Below are positions 1 through 9,187 of a stretch of 59,913 bases of DNA, piece after piece. The position numbers were made by a program, and so were the translations under genes. The stretch's first letter is position 1. Each line of letters starts with the position of its first letter. Below the pieces are notes generated by a model. It had not been told where the DNA came from. It made no database searches and was given only the letters and a program-made list of their open reading frames with translations. The stretch comes from Candidatus Omnitrophota bacterium (lineage in GTDB: Bacteria > Omnitrophota > Gorgyraeia > Gygaellales > Profunditerraquicolaceae), in NCBI GenBank assembly GCA_903852325.1, contig CAINQO010000074.1:1-59913 (forward strand), in the 5' to 3' direction.

Positions 1-978
1 ATCGGTATTGTTTCCAGCCTTTTTACTTCTATTGTCGTGACTCATACCATCTTGGATGTCCTGGTGGAGGCGGGCATAGTTAAATCCTTGCCCATGCTGC
101 ATATGCTCAGAGAAACGAAAATAGATTTTATCAGCAAAAGAAGGATTTGTTATGCGCTTTCCCTGCTGATCACGATCGTCGGCCTCACTTCATTTTTTAT
201 GAAAGGCCACAAAGCGTATGGTATCGATTTTTCCGGAGGCCAGCTTCAGGAGTATAGTTTTAAGGCCGCCCCCGAAATAGATAAAATCCGGCAGGTACTC
301 AAAGACCTTAACCTGGGGGAGACTACTATTCAGCAGTTCAAGGAGAATCCGCGCATTGTATTGATCAGGACTACCCAGAATAAAAGCACGGACCTTAGCG
401 CCAAATTGAAGCAGGCGTTTCCCGATCAGGATATCCAGATGCTCAAGATCGAGCACGTGGGCCCGATCGCCGGCCAGCATCTTAAGCACAAGGCGCTTTT
501 AGCCATCGCCTGGTCCATGATCGGCATACTGATCTATATCGCTTTTCGTTTTAAACATTTTGAGTTTGCGTTAGCGGGCGTAATTGCGCTGCTGCACGAT
601 GTATTAGTTGCCTTAGGAGCTTTAAGCCTTACCGGCAGGCAGATCGACTTGTTGAGTGTCACTGCTTTTTTGACTATCGCCGGTTATTCGATCAGCGATA
701 CCATCGTTGTTTATGACCGGGTCAGGGAAAACGCGCGCTTGAACCGGAAGCTCGGGCTTAAGGAATTAATTAATTTAAGCGTGAATCAAACCTTGAGCCG
801 GACGATCATTACTACAGGAGTAACCCTGCTTACCGTTTTGGCAATTTTCTTATACGGCGGAGAGGTGCTGAGTAATTTTTCTTTTGCCTTATTGATCGGA
901 TTCTTCTGTGGAGCGTATTCCACTGTTTTTATCGCTTCTCCGTTAGTGGTTGCCTGGAGCCGTAGAAATATTAGATAA
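1..978 (+). CDS. secDF: Protein translocase SecDF, 3' part (SecD C-terminus fused in frame to SecF); 5' end outside window
   Basis: Frame open from base 1: IGIVSSLFTSIVVTHTILD (SecD C-terminal style) continues without stop into RETKIDFISKRR...YGIDFSGGQLQEYSF and the SecF membrane core AGYSISDTIVVYDRVRE. Confidence 0.9.
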   Translation: MGIVSSLFTSIVVTHTILDVLVEAGIVKSLPMLHMLRETKIDFISKRRICYALSLLITIVGLTSFFMKGHKAYGIDFSGGQLQEYSFKAAPEIDKIRQVLKDLNLGETTIQQFKENPRIVLIRTTQNKSTDLSAKLKQAFPDQDIQMLKIEHVGPIAGQHLKHKALLAIAWSMIGILIYIAFRFKHFEFALAGVIALLHDVLVALGALSLTGRQIDLLSVTAFLTIAGYSISDTIVVYDRVRENARLNRKLGLKELINLSVNQTLSRTIITTGVTLLTVLAIFLYGGEVLSNFSFALLIGFFCGAYSTVFIASPLVVAWSRRNIR

Positions 979-1001
979 GCATAAAAGGGGAGACTAAACC
1001 A

Positions 1002-1045
1002 AGGGACGTTTTCCCTGACAAAAGGGGAACGTCCCTGTTTCTTTT
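1002..1045 (+). terminator. Hairpin plus T-rich tail after secDF (possible intrinsic terminator or REP-like palindrome)
   Basis: agggacgttttccc TGACAAAA ggggaacgtccct followed by gtttctttt. Confidence 0.5.
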
Positions 1046-1048
1046 AAG

Positions 1049-2965
1049 ATGCTGTTTAAATCGCTTAAGCTATACCTTAATCAGGAATTGAATCCGGAGG
1101 TTTTTCTGGCGGAGCTGGTGGCTTTCGGCTACAGCCGCCAGGAGCAGGTTTCCGCGGAGGGTGAGTTTAGCCGCCGCGGGGGAGTGATCGATATTTTCCC
1201 GGTGTCTTTTGAGCTGCCGATCCGTATTGAGCTGGATAACGCCTTAATTTCCTCGATCAAAGCCTTCGACCCGGCTAACGGCCAGCCGCTCTGGGAACAC
1301 AATCTGGTTATTGTCCTGCCTTTTAAAAAAGCTTCCTCCGCAAGGGGCCCGGTTTTCCGCGAAGAGTTTCCTTTAAAAAATTTCCTGGATCTGCACGCCG
1401 GGGATTTGGTGGTCCATAATCAGCACGGGATCGGCAAATTTCTGGGGATGGAAAAGATCAAGTCCAAAGGGGTAACCAGGGACCATTTGGTGATCGAGTT
1501 TGACCGCCAGGAGAAACTGTTCGTGCCGGTGGAGGCGATGCACCTGGTGCAGAAATATATCGCTTTTCAGACCCGTAAGCCTAAACTTTACCGGCTGGGC
1601 AACAAAGAGTGGACCCGGGTAAAGGAGAGGGCGCGTAAAGGGATCCAAAAATTAGCCTGGGAACTGTTAAGCCTGCAGGCGTTACGCCTGGCCAGTTCCG
1701 GATTCAAATTTTCTTCCGATACCCCCTGGCAGGCGGATTTTGAAAAAACCTTTCCTTATATTGAAACTCCGGACCAGGTCAAGGCGATGGCGGAAGTAAA
1801 GGCGGACATGGAATCGGCTAAACCGATGGACCGGCTGCTTTGCGGGGATGTGGGATACGGAAAAACCGAGGTAGCGATGCGGGCGGCTTTTAAGGCGGTT
1901 ATGGACAACAGGCAGGTGGCTTACCTGGTCCCCACCACGATCTTAGCTGAGCAGCATTATAAAAACTTTACCAGCCGCCTGAGTAATTTTCCGGTCACCG
2001 TGCAGATGCTTTCCCGTTTCCGGACCAGGCGGGAGCAGACGGAAATCATAAAAAACTTAAACTTAGGGGCGGTGGATATCGTCATCGGCACGCACCGCCT
2101 GCTTTCCGCCGATGTGCATTTTAAGAACCTGGGCCTGGTGATCGTGGATGAAGAGCAGCGTTTCGGGGTCAAAGCCAAAGAGCAGCTGAAAAAACTTAAA
2201 ACTACCATTGACGTTTTGGTGCTTACCGCGACTCCGATCCCCCGGACGTTATATATGAGCCTGATGGGGGCAAAAGATTTTTCCGTGATCAATACCCCGC
2301 CCCAAAATAGGTTGCCTATCAAGACGGTTGTGGTAGAATATGACTCTGATTTGGTTACCCAGGCGATTAAGCGGGAGCTGGCGCGTAAAGGGCAGGTGTT
2401 TTTCCTGCATAACCGGATCCTGGACCTGGAAAAGGTCAAAGATAAGGTAGCGGCAAATTTACCTGCGGGTGTGCGCATTGCCGTGGCGCACGGGCAGATG
2501 CCTTCGGTGGTGCTGGAACAGATCATGGCGGATTTTATTTCCGGGAAGATCGATATCCTGATCTCCACCATGATCATCGAATCCGGGATCGATATCCCTA
2601 ACGCCAATACGATTATCGTCAATAATGCCCACACCTTCGGTTTAAGCGATTTGCATCAGCTGCGCGGAAGGGTCGGCAGGTTTAACCGTTCGGCTTACGC
2701 GTATTTTATGGTCCCGACGCACCGGGCGCAGCTCTTGGAAAAGGACGCAAAAAAAAGGCTGCAGGCGATCCAGGAGCACAGCGACCTGGGGGCGGGTTTT
2801 AATATCGCCATGGAGGACCTGGAGATCCGCGGCGCCGGAAACCTCTTGGGGCAGGAGCAGCACGGTTTTATCGCCGCCATCGGTTTTGATCTTTACTGCC
2901 GTTTATTAAAAGAAGCGATTGCCAACTTTAAGAAAGTAGGTGTTTTCGATGAAACGCATCAATAA
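1049..2965 (+). CDS. mfd: Transcription-repair coupling factor Mfd, shortened form (partial domain 1b, RID, translocase; no D1a/D2 and no C-terminal D7)
   Basis: RID region GDLVVHNQHGIGKFLGMEK; Walker A CGDVGYGKTEVAMRAA; VDEEQRFGVKAKE; LRGRVGR; TRG-like EIRGAGNLLGQEQHGF; ends just after GFDLYCRLLKEAI. Confidence 0.85.
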   Translation: MLFKSLKLYLNQELNPEVFLAELVAFGYSRQEQVSAEGEFSRRGGVIDIFPVSFELPIRIELDNALISSIKAFDPANGQPLWEHNLVIVLPFKKASSARGPVFREEFPLKNFLDLHAGDLVVHNQHGIGKFLGMEKIKSKGVTRDHLVIEFDRQEKLFVPVEAMHLVQKYIAFQTRKPKLYRLGNKEWTRVKERARKGIQKLAWELLSLQALRLASSGFKFSSDTPWQADFEKTFPYIETPDQVKAMAEVKADMESAKPMDRLLCGDVGYGKTEVAMRAAFKAVMDNRQVAYLVPTTILAEQHYKNFTSRLSNFPVTVQMLSRFRTRREQTEIIKNLNLGAVDIVIGTHRLLSADVHFKNLGLVIVDEEQRFGVKAKEQLKKLKTTIDVLVLTATPIPRTLYMSLMGAKDFSVINTPPQNRLPIKTVVVEYDSDLVTQAIKRELARKGQVFFLHNRILDLEKVKDKVAANLPAGVRIAVAHGQMPSVVLEQIMADFISGKIDILISTMIIESGIDIPNANTIIVNNAHTFGLSDLHQLRGRVGRFNRSAYAYFMVPTHRAQLLEKDAKKRLQAIQEHSDLGAGFNIAMEDLEIRGAGNLLGQEQHGFIAAIGFDLYCRLLKEAIANFKKVGVFDETHQ

Positions 2966-3881
2966 ATTTTTGTTTCTTTTTGTTTTGGTTTTTTTACCTG
3001 CTTACTACCTGCTGCCCGCTAACCGCTGTCTTTATGCGCAGGACAAGGTAGTGGCGGTAGTGAATAATGAAGTGATCACGCAAAAAGACCTGTCGGATTT
3101 CCTGAATTTTATCCGCCTGCAATACTCCCGGCAATTTGAAGGAAAAGCGTTGGAGGAAAAAGTCGCCGCGGCAAAAACAGATATGCTCCAGCGCCTGATC
3201 GAAGACCGGATCATCCTGCAGCAGGCTAAACTGGAAAAGGTAACTGCCGACCCCTCAAGGGTAAAATCCAAGGTTGAGGATATCAAGAAGCACTATAAGT
3301 CTGAAGCGGAATTTGAGGATGATTTAGCCAGGCAGGGGCTGGTCCAGGCGGACCTGGAAAATAAGATCAGCGAGCAGCTCTTAATGTATAATTTTATCGA
3401 ACGCAAGGTGCGCAATAAGATAGTCATCCGTCCAGACGAGATCACTTCTTTTTATGCCGAGAATAAAAGCCAGATGGTAAAACCCGAGGAGCGGATGCTT
3501 ACTTTAATTACTTTTCAGGAGGAGGATGCCGCCCGGGCGGTAGCCAGCCAGCTGCGTTCGGGAGCTAAGCTTGAGGATTTGTCCGCAAAATACGCATTTA
3601 CCACCGACAAGTTTTCGGCGCTGGCCGGCCAGGAGCTGCGCAAGGAGATCGATGATACGGTCTCTAAATTGGCGGTAGGGGAAATCGCCAGCCCGGTTAA
3701 AGTCGATGAGCAGTATTTTATTTTCCGGTTAGACAGCGTCATCCCCAGCCAACAGTTAAGCCTGACTCAGGCGCAGGATAAAATAAAGGGCTTTTTGTTC
3801 GAAAAGAAAATGCAGGAAGAGCTCGCCAAATGGATAGATGAGATCAAAAAAGAATCCTACATTAAAATCCTCGAAAATTAG
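2949..3881 (+). CDS. SurA-like periplasmic chaperone / peptidyl-prolyl isomerase family protein
   Basis: Signal peptide, then DKVVAVVNNEVITQKDL (SurA N-terminal motif) and a PpiC-like C-terminal half. Start chosen at MKRINKFLF. Confidence 0.8.
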   Translation: MKRINKFLFLFVLVFLPAYYLLPANRCLYAQDKVVAVVNNEVITQKDLSDFLNFIRLQYSRQFEGKALEEKVAAAKTDMLQRLIEDRIILQQAKLEKVTADPSRVKSKVEDIKKHYKSEAEFEDDLARQGLVQADLENKISEQLLMYNFIERKVRNKIVIRPDEITSFYAENKSQMVKPEERMLTLITFQEEDAARAVASQLRSGAKLEDLSAKYAFTTDKFSALAGQELRKEIDDTVSKLAVGEIASPVKVDEQYFIFRLDSVIPSQQLSLTQAQDKIKGFLFEKKMQEELAKWIDEIKKESYIKILEN

Positions 3882-4827
3882 GGTCGGCCTCTCTATCGGG
3901 GATCCGGCGGGAATCGGCCCGGCCATCACCTTGGCCGCGCTGAACAAGCTCCGGGGCAAAGCGGATTTTACGGTCATCGGGGACGCTTCCGTCCTGGCTC
4001 AAGCCGCGGAAATCCAGAAAATCAGTTCTCCCTCCTTTAAGTTGATCGATTTAAAAAATGTACCGCAAAAGAATTTTTGTTTCGGCAAGGTCGGGAGGGA
4101 AAACGGCCGCGCCGCCTTAGAATATCTGGACGCGGCCTTAGGGTTATGGGAAGAGGATAAAATAGACTGCCTGGTGACCTGCCCGATTTCCAAGGAAGCG
4201 GTTAACCTGAGTGCGGGGAAATTTTCCGGGCATACCGAATACCTGGCGCAAAAAACCGGCTGCCCCGACCCGGTAATGATGTTGCTCAATGATAAAATAA
4301 AATTCAGCCTGCTCACCCGGCACATCCCCCTGTCCGCTGTCAGCAGCGCGTTGCGGGGGGAAAATTTAGAAAGCAATATTTTAAATACGCTTAAAGGGTT
4401 AAAGGAGCTTTTTTCCATAAAAGACCCGCGCCTGGTATTTTGCGGGGTTAATCCCCATGCTTCGGATAACTCCGGGGCAGGCAAGGAGGAGCAGGAAATA
4501 ATCCTGCCCTTAATTAAAAGGATGAATATAATTACCGGCGTGGCCATCGGGCCGCTTTTACCCGCGGATACCGCCATTGCCCAGGCTTATCAAGGCAAAT
4601 ATGATTGTGTCATCGCCGCTTACCATGATCAGGCTTTAATTGCTTTAAAATTAACCGGTTTTGACCGCGGGGCGAACTTGACCCTGGGCCTGCCGTTTGT
4701 GCGTACCTCGCCGCTGCACGGGGTGGCTTTTGATCTTGCCGCTCAACCCGCTTTAGCGCGCCCCGGTTCACTGATTGCCGCGATAAACCTGGCCATAAAA
4801 TGTACATTAAACCGAAAAAAAGCTTAG
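3838..4827 (+). CDS. pdxA: 4-hydroxythreonine-4-phosphate dehydrogenase PdxA
   Basis: GLSIGDPAGIGPAI, SGHTEYLA, GVNPHASDNSGAGKEE, AYHDQALIALK motifs. Confidence 0.92.
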   Translation: MRSKKNPTLKSSKIRVGLSIGDPAGIGPAITLAALNKLRGKADFTVIGDASVLAQAAEIQKISSPSFKLIDLKNVPQKNFCFGKVGRENGRAALEYLDAALGLWEEDKIDCLVTCPISKEAVNLSAGKFSGHTEYLAQKTGCPDPVMMLLNDKIKFSLLTRHIPLSAVSSALRGENLESNILNTLKGLKELFSIKDPRLVFCGVNPHASDNSGAGKEEQEIILPLIKRMNIITGVAIGPLLPADTAIAQAYQGKYDCVIAAYHDQALIALKLTGFDRGANLTLGLPFVRTSPLHGVAFDLAAQPALARPGSLIAAINLAIKCTLNRKKA

Positions 4828-5609
4828 GGCAGAATTTTCTGACCGATAAAAATATCCAGAATAAAATTATCCGCGCCTGCGCTTTAACTAATGAGGATAC
4901 CGTTTTAGAGATCGGTTCAGGGCGGGGTGATTTAACGCAGCTGTTAGCGCAAAATGCCAAACAGGTCCTGGCCCTGGAGATCGACCAGCGGCTTTATCCG
5001 CTGCTGGAGCAGGGGATGATGCTTTACGATAACTGCCGGATCATTAAGGGGGACATATTAAAATTCGATATTGCCGGGTTTTTGCAGGAAAATAAAATAA
5101 AACAAAAGATCAAGGTGATCGGCAATATACCGTACTACATCTCCAGCCCGATCATCGAGCACCTGATCGGATACCGCGGGTCGATCAGCGCCGTTTTTAT
5201 TACCGTGCAAAAGGAGTTCGCTATCCGGGCGGCGGCGGCCCCCGGCACAAAAGATTACGGGTCATTCAGTTGTTTTGTGCAATACTACTGCGCCTGTAAG
5301 ATAATTTTTGAAATTAAGAAAAACAGTTTCCGGCCTGCCCCGAATGTGGATTCCTGTTTTTTATCCTTGACCTTCAGGGAGAAACCTGCGGTAAGCGTCC
5401 GGGAGGAAGAAAGTTTTTTCAAATTGATCCGCACCGCTTTTAACCAGAGAAGGAAGACCTTAAGGAACAGCCTGGAGGAGCTGGCCTCTCCGGAGCAGCT
5501 GGAAGGATTTTTTTCCCTGGCCGGTATCGACAAAAACATCCGGCCGGAGCAGCTTTCTTTAGAGCAGTTTGCCGTTTTACACCGCTGTCTGCGTCCTGCT
5601 TTACCCTGA
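4800..5609 (+). CDS. rsmA: 16S rRNA (adenine(1518)-N6/adenine(1519)-N6)-dimethyltransferase
   Basis: KKSLGQNFLTDKNI, VLEIGSGRGDLT, VIGNIPYYISSPI motifs. Confidence 0.93.
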   Translation: MYIKPKKSLGQNFLTDKNIQNKIIRACALTNEDTVLEIGSGRGDLTQLLAQNAKQVLALEIDQRLYPLLEQGMMLYDNCRIIKGDILKFDIAGFLQENKIKQKIKVIGNIPYYISSPIIEHLIGYRGSISAVFITVQKEFAIRAAAAPGTKDYGSFSCFVQYYCACKIIFEIKKNSFRPAPNVDSCFLSLTFREKPAVSVREEESFFKLIRTAFNQRRKTLRNSLEELASPEQLEGFFSLAGIDKNIRPEQLSLEQFAVLHRCLRPALP

Positions 5610-5656
5610 TCAGGGAGGCGCTAAAAAACCGCAACGCGAAAAAAGCAAAAAAATCC

Positions 5657-5686
5657 TTGACAAGAACCCCATCTTGTTATAAACTC
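5657..5686 (+). promoter_or_regulatory. Sigma70-type promoter upstream of tRNA-Thr
   Basis: TTGACA at 5657 followed by ...TATAAACT about 15-17 nt later. Confidence 0.55.
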
Positions 5687-5809
5687 TTGTACTTACACCA
5701 ATCAGCACTAAATTAAAGTAAACCTTAAAAAAAGAAATAGTTTTAATTAATTTCTTGGGGGTTGTTTTTTGTTGTTTTCCAGGCTCAACCGGCAAAGCGA
5801 ATCCATTCT

Positions 5810-5882
5810 GCTGGAGTAGCTCAGTTGGCAGAGCACGTCCTTGGTAAGGACGGGGTCACGAGTTCAATTCTCGTCTCCAGCT
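5810..5882 (+). tRNA. tRNA-Thr(GGT)
   Basis: GCTGGAG acceptor pairs with CTCCAGC; anticodon loop TTGGTAA; T arm with GTTCAATTC. Confidence 0.93.
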
Positions 5883-5921
5883 TAAAACATCCAAGGACCC
5901 GGGACCAAACTTTTAAAAAAA

Positions 5922-6071
5922 ATGCGCGAGACCATAACTTTAGAGTGCACGGTTTGCAAAAATAGAAATTATACGACAAGCAAAAATAAAAAGTTGCATC
6001 AGGATAGGCTGGAGCTGAGCAAGTTCTGCAATTCCTGTCATAAACACACCCCGCATAGAGAAATTAAATAA
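5922..6071 (+). CDS. rpmG: 50S ribosomal protein L33 (zinc-type CxxC)
   Basis: My translation: [49 protein letters not shown]; below the ORF-track length cutoff. Confidence 0.93.
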   Translation: MRETITLECTVCKNRNYTTSKNKKLHQDRLELSKFCNSCHKHTPHREIK

Positions 6072-6168
6072 GGCCGCAATTTCTCCCTGGCTTGGGCAGC
6101 AGGGGGCCGGGTAATCGTCGTATGGCCAACCTTTAGGCAGGCGTAAGTTTAGAAGGCGGGTTAAATTT

Positions 6169-6239
6169 AGGAGCGTCGGTTAATGGCAAACCAACGGTCT
6201 CCAAAACCGTGACTGCAGGTTCGAGCCCTGCCGCTCCTG
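6169..6239 (+). tRNA. tRNA-Trp(CCA)
   Basis: AGGAGCG acceptor pairs with CGCTCCT; anticodon loop CTCCAAA; T loop GTTCGAGCC; canonical position before secE. Confidence 0.93.
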
Positions 6240-6292
6240 AGTTTTGAAAAATAGAGCGGCGTTGGGGGTAAGCTTCGGAAGGTGGTAACGCG

Positions 6293-6484
6293 GTGGGAAT
6301 TTTAACGAAACCAAAAAATTTTTTAAATGAAGTTAGAAGCGAATTAAGCAAGGTTTCCTGGTCCACCAGAAAAGAATTACTGGCTTCTACTGTTTTAGTC
6401 ATCAGCGTTACCGGAATTTTGACCATCTTTATCGGGATCGTGGACCTGGTCTTATCCAGGTTCTTAAGCGCGGTATTCAAATAA
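6293..6484 (+). CDS. secE: Preprotein translocase subunit SecE
   Basis: FLNEVRSELSKVSWSTRKELLASTVLVI; GTG start; precedes nusG. Confidence 0.93.
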   Translation: MGILTKPKNFLNEVRSELSKVSWSTRKELLASTVLVISVTGILTIFIGIVDLVLSRFLSAVFK

Positions 6485-7011
6485 TGAAAAGCTGGTACGT
6501 CGTCCATACTCAAACCGGAATCGAAGAAAAAGTAAAAACATCGCTGGATAAGCGGGTTTTGGAAGCGGGTTTGCAGGAAGTGATCACCAACGTGATCATT
6601 CCCACCGAACAGGTTTCCGAGGTGCGTTCCGGAAAGAAAAAGATCACCCAGAGGAAATTCTTTCCAGGCTATCTTTTGGTGGAGATGGATTTGAGCGAGC
6701 AGACTTATCTCTTTGTCAAAAATTCTCCCGGGGTTACCGGTTTTATCGGTTTAGGCAGAAAACCCGTTCCGCTTCCCCAGGAAGAGGTGGAGAATATCCT
6801 TAAGCGTACCAAAGAGACCGCCGCCAAACCATCCCCGAAAATCATTTTTGAAAAAGGGGAACAGGTACGGGTCAATGAAGGCCCTTTCCTTAATTTTAAC
6901 GGAACCATCGAAGAAGTATATCCTGAAAAAGGCAAGATTAAAGTGAGTGTTTCCATATTCGGCCGTTCTACTCCGGTTGAGCTAGAGTACTGGCAAGTGG
7001 AGAAGGTGTAA
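6484..7011 (+). CDS. nusG: Transcription termination/antitermination protein NusG
   Basis: [34 protein letters not shown] region [21 protein letters not shown]. Confidence 0.96.
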   Translation: MKSWYVVHTQTGIEEKVKTSLDKRVLEAGLQEVITNVIIPTEQVSEVRSGKKKITQRKFFPGYLLVEMDLSEQTYLFVKNSPGVTGFIGLGRKPVPLPQEEVENILKRTKETAAKPSPKIIFEKGEQVRVNEGPFLNFNGTIEEVYPEKGKIKVSVSIFGRSTPVELEYWQVEKV

Positions 7012-7013
7012 CC

Positions 7014-7439
7014 ATGGCAAAGGCAATCAAAGCGCAGATTAAGTTGCACGTCCCGGCGGCTCAAGCCAATCCGGCCCCTCCGGTCGGACCGGCATTAGGC
7101 CAGCACGGCGTAAACATCATGCAGTTTTGTAAACAGTTCAATGATCAGACCAAGGGCAGGGATGGTTTAATCCTGCCGGTCGTGATCAGTGTTTTTGAAG
7201 ACCGTTCCTTTACCTTTATTATAAAGAGCCCTCCGACATCGATTTTATTGAAGCGGGCGGCCAACCTGGCTAAAGCTTCTGGTATCAGCGGAAAGGAAAC
7301 GATCGGCAAGGTCACCCATAAACAAATTGAAGAGATCGCTAAGCTTAAATTACCGGACCTGAATACCGCCAATTTGGCGCAGGCGGTGAAGTCTGTTGAA
7401 GGCACGGCCCGCAGCATGGGTATCGCCATCGAAGGATAG
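7014..7439 (+). CDS. rplK: 50S ribosomal protein L11
   Basis: [35 protein letters not shown]. Confidence 0.97.
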   Translation: MAKAIKAQIKLHVPAAQANPAPPVGPALGQHGVNIMQFCKQFNDQTKGRDGLILPVVISVFEDRSFTFIIKSPPTSILLKRAANLAKASGISGKETIGKVTHKQIEEIAKLKLPDLNTANLAQAVKSVEGTARSMGIAIEG

Positions 7440-7444
7440 AGCAT

Positions 7445-8125
7445 ATGAAAACTCAAAGCAAAAGATATAAAGAATCCGCCAAGCAGGTTACCCCGGAGAA
7501 GTTTTATCAGTTAAAAGAGGCGATCGCCGTCTTGAAAAAGATGCCTAAGCCGAAATTTGACGGCTCTGTCGACCTGCATTTTAATTTGGAAGTAGACACC
7601 AAAAAAAGCGACCAGATGATCCGCGGCACGGTCGTGCTTCCCCACGGCACAGGAAAAAAAGTGCGCGTCGCGGTATTTTGCAAGGGGGAACATGAGCGCC
7701 AGGCGCGGGAAGCCAAAGCCGATTATGTGGGGGCTAATGAATTAATGGACAAGGTTGCCGCCGGGTTCCTGGATTTTGACTGCGCCATCGCTACTCCGGA
7801 AATGATGAAGGATTTAAGTAAATTAGGAAAAGTTTTAGGGCCGCGCGGTTTAATGCCCAGTCCCAAGACCGGTACGGTGACCAATGATATTACCAAGGCG
7901 ATTGAAGATGTCCGCAAGGGCAAGGTGGAATTCCGCGTGGACAAGCAGGGCGGGATGCATTTGTCCGTCGGCAAGATTTCATTTAACGAAGACCAGATAA
8001 ATGATAATGCCTCCAAAGTTATTGAAGCGGTTACCGAATCCCGGCCGGCTTCAGTAAAGGGGAAATTCGTGAAGAGCTTAAGTATCACTACCTCGATGAA
8101 TCCGGGACTAAGGATAGTCTGCTAA
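7445..8125 (+). CDS. rplA: 50S ribosomal protein L1
   Basis: GTVVLPHGTGKKVRVAVF, LGPRGLMPSPKTGTVT. Confidence 0.97.
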   Translation: MKTQSKRYKESAKQVTPEKFYQLKEAIAVLKKMPKPKFDGSVDLHFNLEVDTKKSDQMIRGTVVLPHGTGKKVRVAVFCKGEHERQAREAKADYVGANELMDKVAAGFLDFDCAIATPEMMKDLSKLGKVLGPRGLMPSPKTGTVTNDITKAIEDVRKGKVEFRVDKQGGMHLSVGKISFNEDQINDNASKVIEAVTESRPASVKGKFVKSLSITTSMNPGLRIVC

Positions 8126-8126
8126 G

Positions 8127-8654
8127 ATGAAAAAAATCGGCCAGTTAGTTAAAGAAACTTCAGGAAGTCGGATCAAGGAAAATTTCAAAGTCAGCCAGGG
8201 TTTGATTATCGTTAAATACTCCGGCGTCTCCAGCCCCGACATGAGTATTTTAAGAAAGACGCTTAAAGGGTCCGGCGCGGACCTTTTTGTGGTAAAAAAC
8301 AGCATTGCTCGCCGGGTAATGAAGGAGATGGGAATAGAAGGGTTAATTCCTTCCATCCAGTCTCCCTGCGGAATGATCTTTTTCAAAGATGAGCCTGTTG
8401 ATGCTTCCCGGATATTATGCGCTTTCCGTAAAGAGCATGATAAGCTGGTCCTGGAAGGCGGACTGCTACAGGATAAATTGCTTTCTTTAAAAGACATTGA
8501 GACGATGAGCACTTTGCCCTCTAAGGATATTTTGCGGGGCAAGGTCGTGGTAGCGTTGAACGGACCGATCGCCAAATTCGTGGTCGTCCTGAACGGGACT
8601 TTAAAGAAAATAGTGGTTTGTTTGGATCAAATCAGACAAAGTAAATCAAAATAA
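8127..8654 (+). CDS. rplJ: 50S ribosomal protein L10
   Basis: L10 fold with VVKNSIARRVMKE; between rplA and rplL. Confidence 0.92.
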   Translation: MKKIGQLVKETSGSRIKENFKVSQGLIIVKYSGVSSPDMSILRKTLKGSGADLFVVKNSIARRVMKEMGIEGLIPSIQSPCGMIFFKDEPVDASRILCAFRKEHDKLVLEGGLLQDKLLSLKDIETMSTLPSKDILRGKVVVALNGPIAKFVVVLNGTLKKIVVCLDQIRQSKSK

Positions 8655-8701
8655 CATAAGACATCCGGCATTTGCCCGGGTGGATACAAGGAGGAAATGA
8701 A

Positions 8702-9082
8702 ATGGCTGAGAAATTAGAAGAGATGATTAAATCTATCGAGACAATGACCGTGTTGGAGTTGTCCGACCTGGTTAAGGCTTTGGAAACAAAGTTCGGCGTA
8801 AGCGCCAATGTGGCCGTAGCCGCTGCTCCCGCAGCCGGTGGAGCCGCTGCTCCCGCCGCCGCTGAAGAGAAAAGTTCCTTCACTATAATGTTAACCAGCG
8901 CCGGAGCAAACAAGATCGCCGTAATTAAAGAGGTCCGTACGATCACTAACCTGGGTTTGAAGGAAGCCAAGGATTTAGTAGACGCCGCTCCTAAAGCGAT
9001 CAAAGAAGGCGTTAATAAAGAGGAATCTGCCGAGATAAAAAAGAAGCTGGAAGCTGCCGGCGCAACCGTTGAATTAAAGTAA
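8702..9082 (+). CDS. rplL: 50S ribosomal protein L7/L12
   Basis: [59 protein letters not shown]; start moved downstream to the ATG after AGGAGGAAATGA. Confidence 0.96.
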   Translation: MAEKLEEMIKSIETMTVLELSDLVKALETKFGVSANVAVAAAPAAGGAAAPAAAEEKSSFTIMLTSAGANKIAVIKEVRTITNLGLKEAKDLVDAAPKAIKEGVNKEESAEIKKKLEAAGATVELK

Positions 9083-9187
9083 GTATAGTTAAGTCTAAGT
9101 AAGTTTAAGTAATAAAATTAAGTAATTAGCGGTAAATCTAAGTAAGTTTAATTAAGTTAACCAGGCTGATTCCCTAGCCTTAAGGAT

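Noticed and set aside
1957-2634. 225-aa antisense ORF opposite mfd and many similar minus-strand ORFs (e.g. 3999-4577, 39429-40070, 43222-43716)
   Set aside because: They are antisense to well-supported genes, with compositions expected from reverse-complement reading of biased codons; no recognisable domains.
5762-5965. 67-aa + strand ORF in the ORF track
   Set aside because: It runs straight through tRNA-Thr and into rpmG; no protein-family signal.
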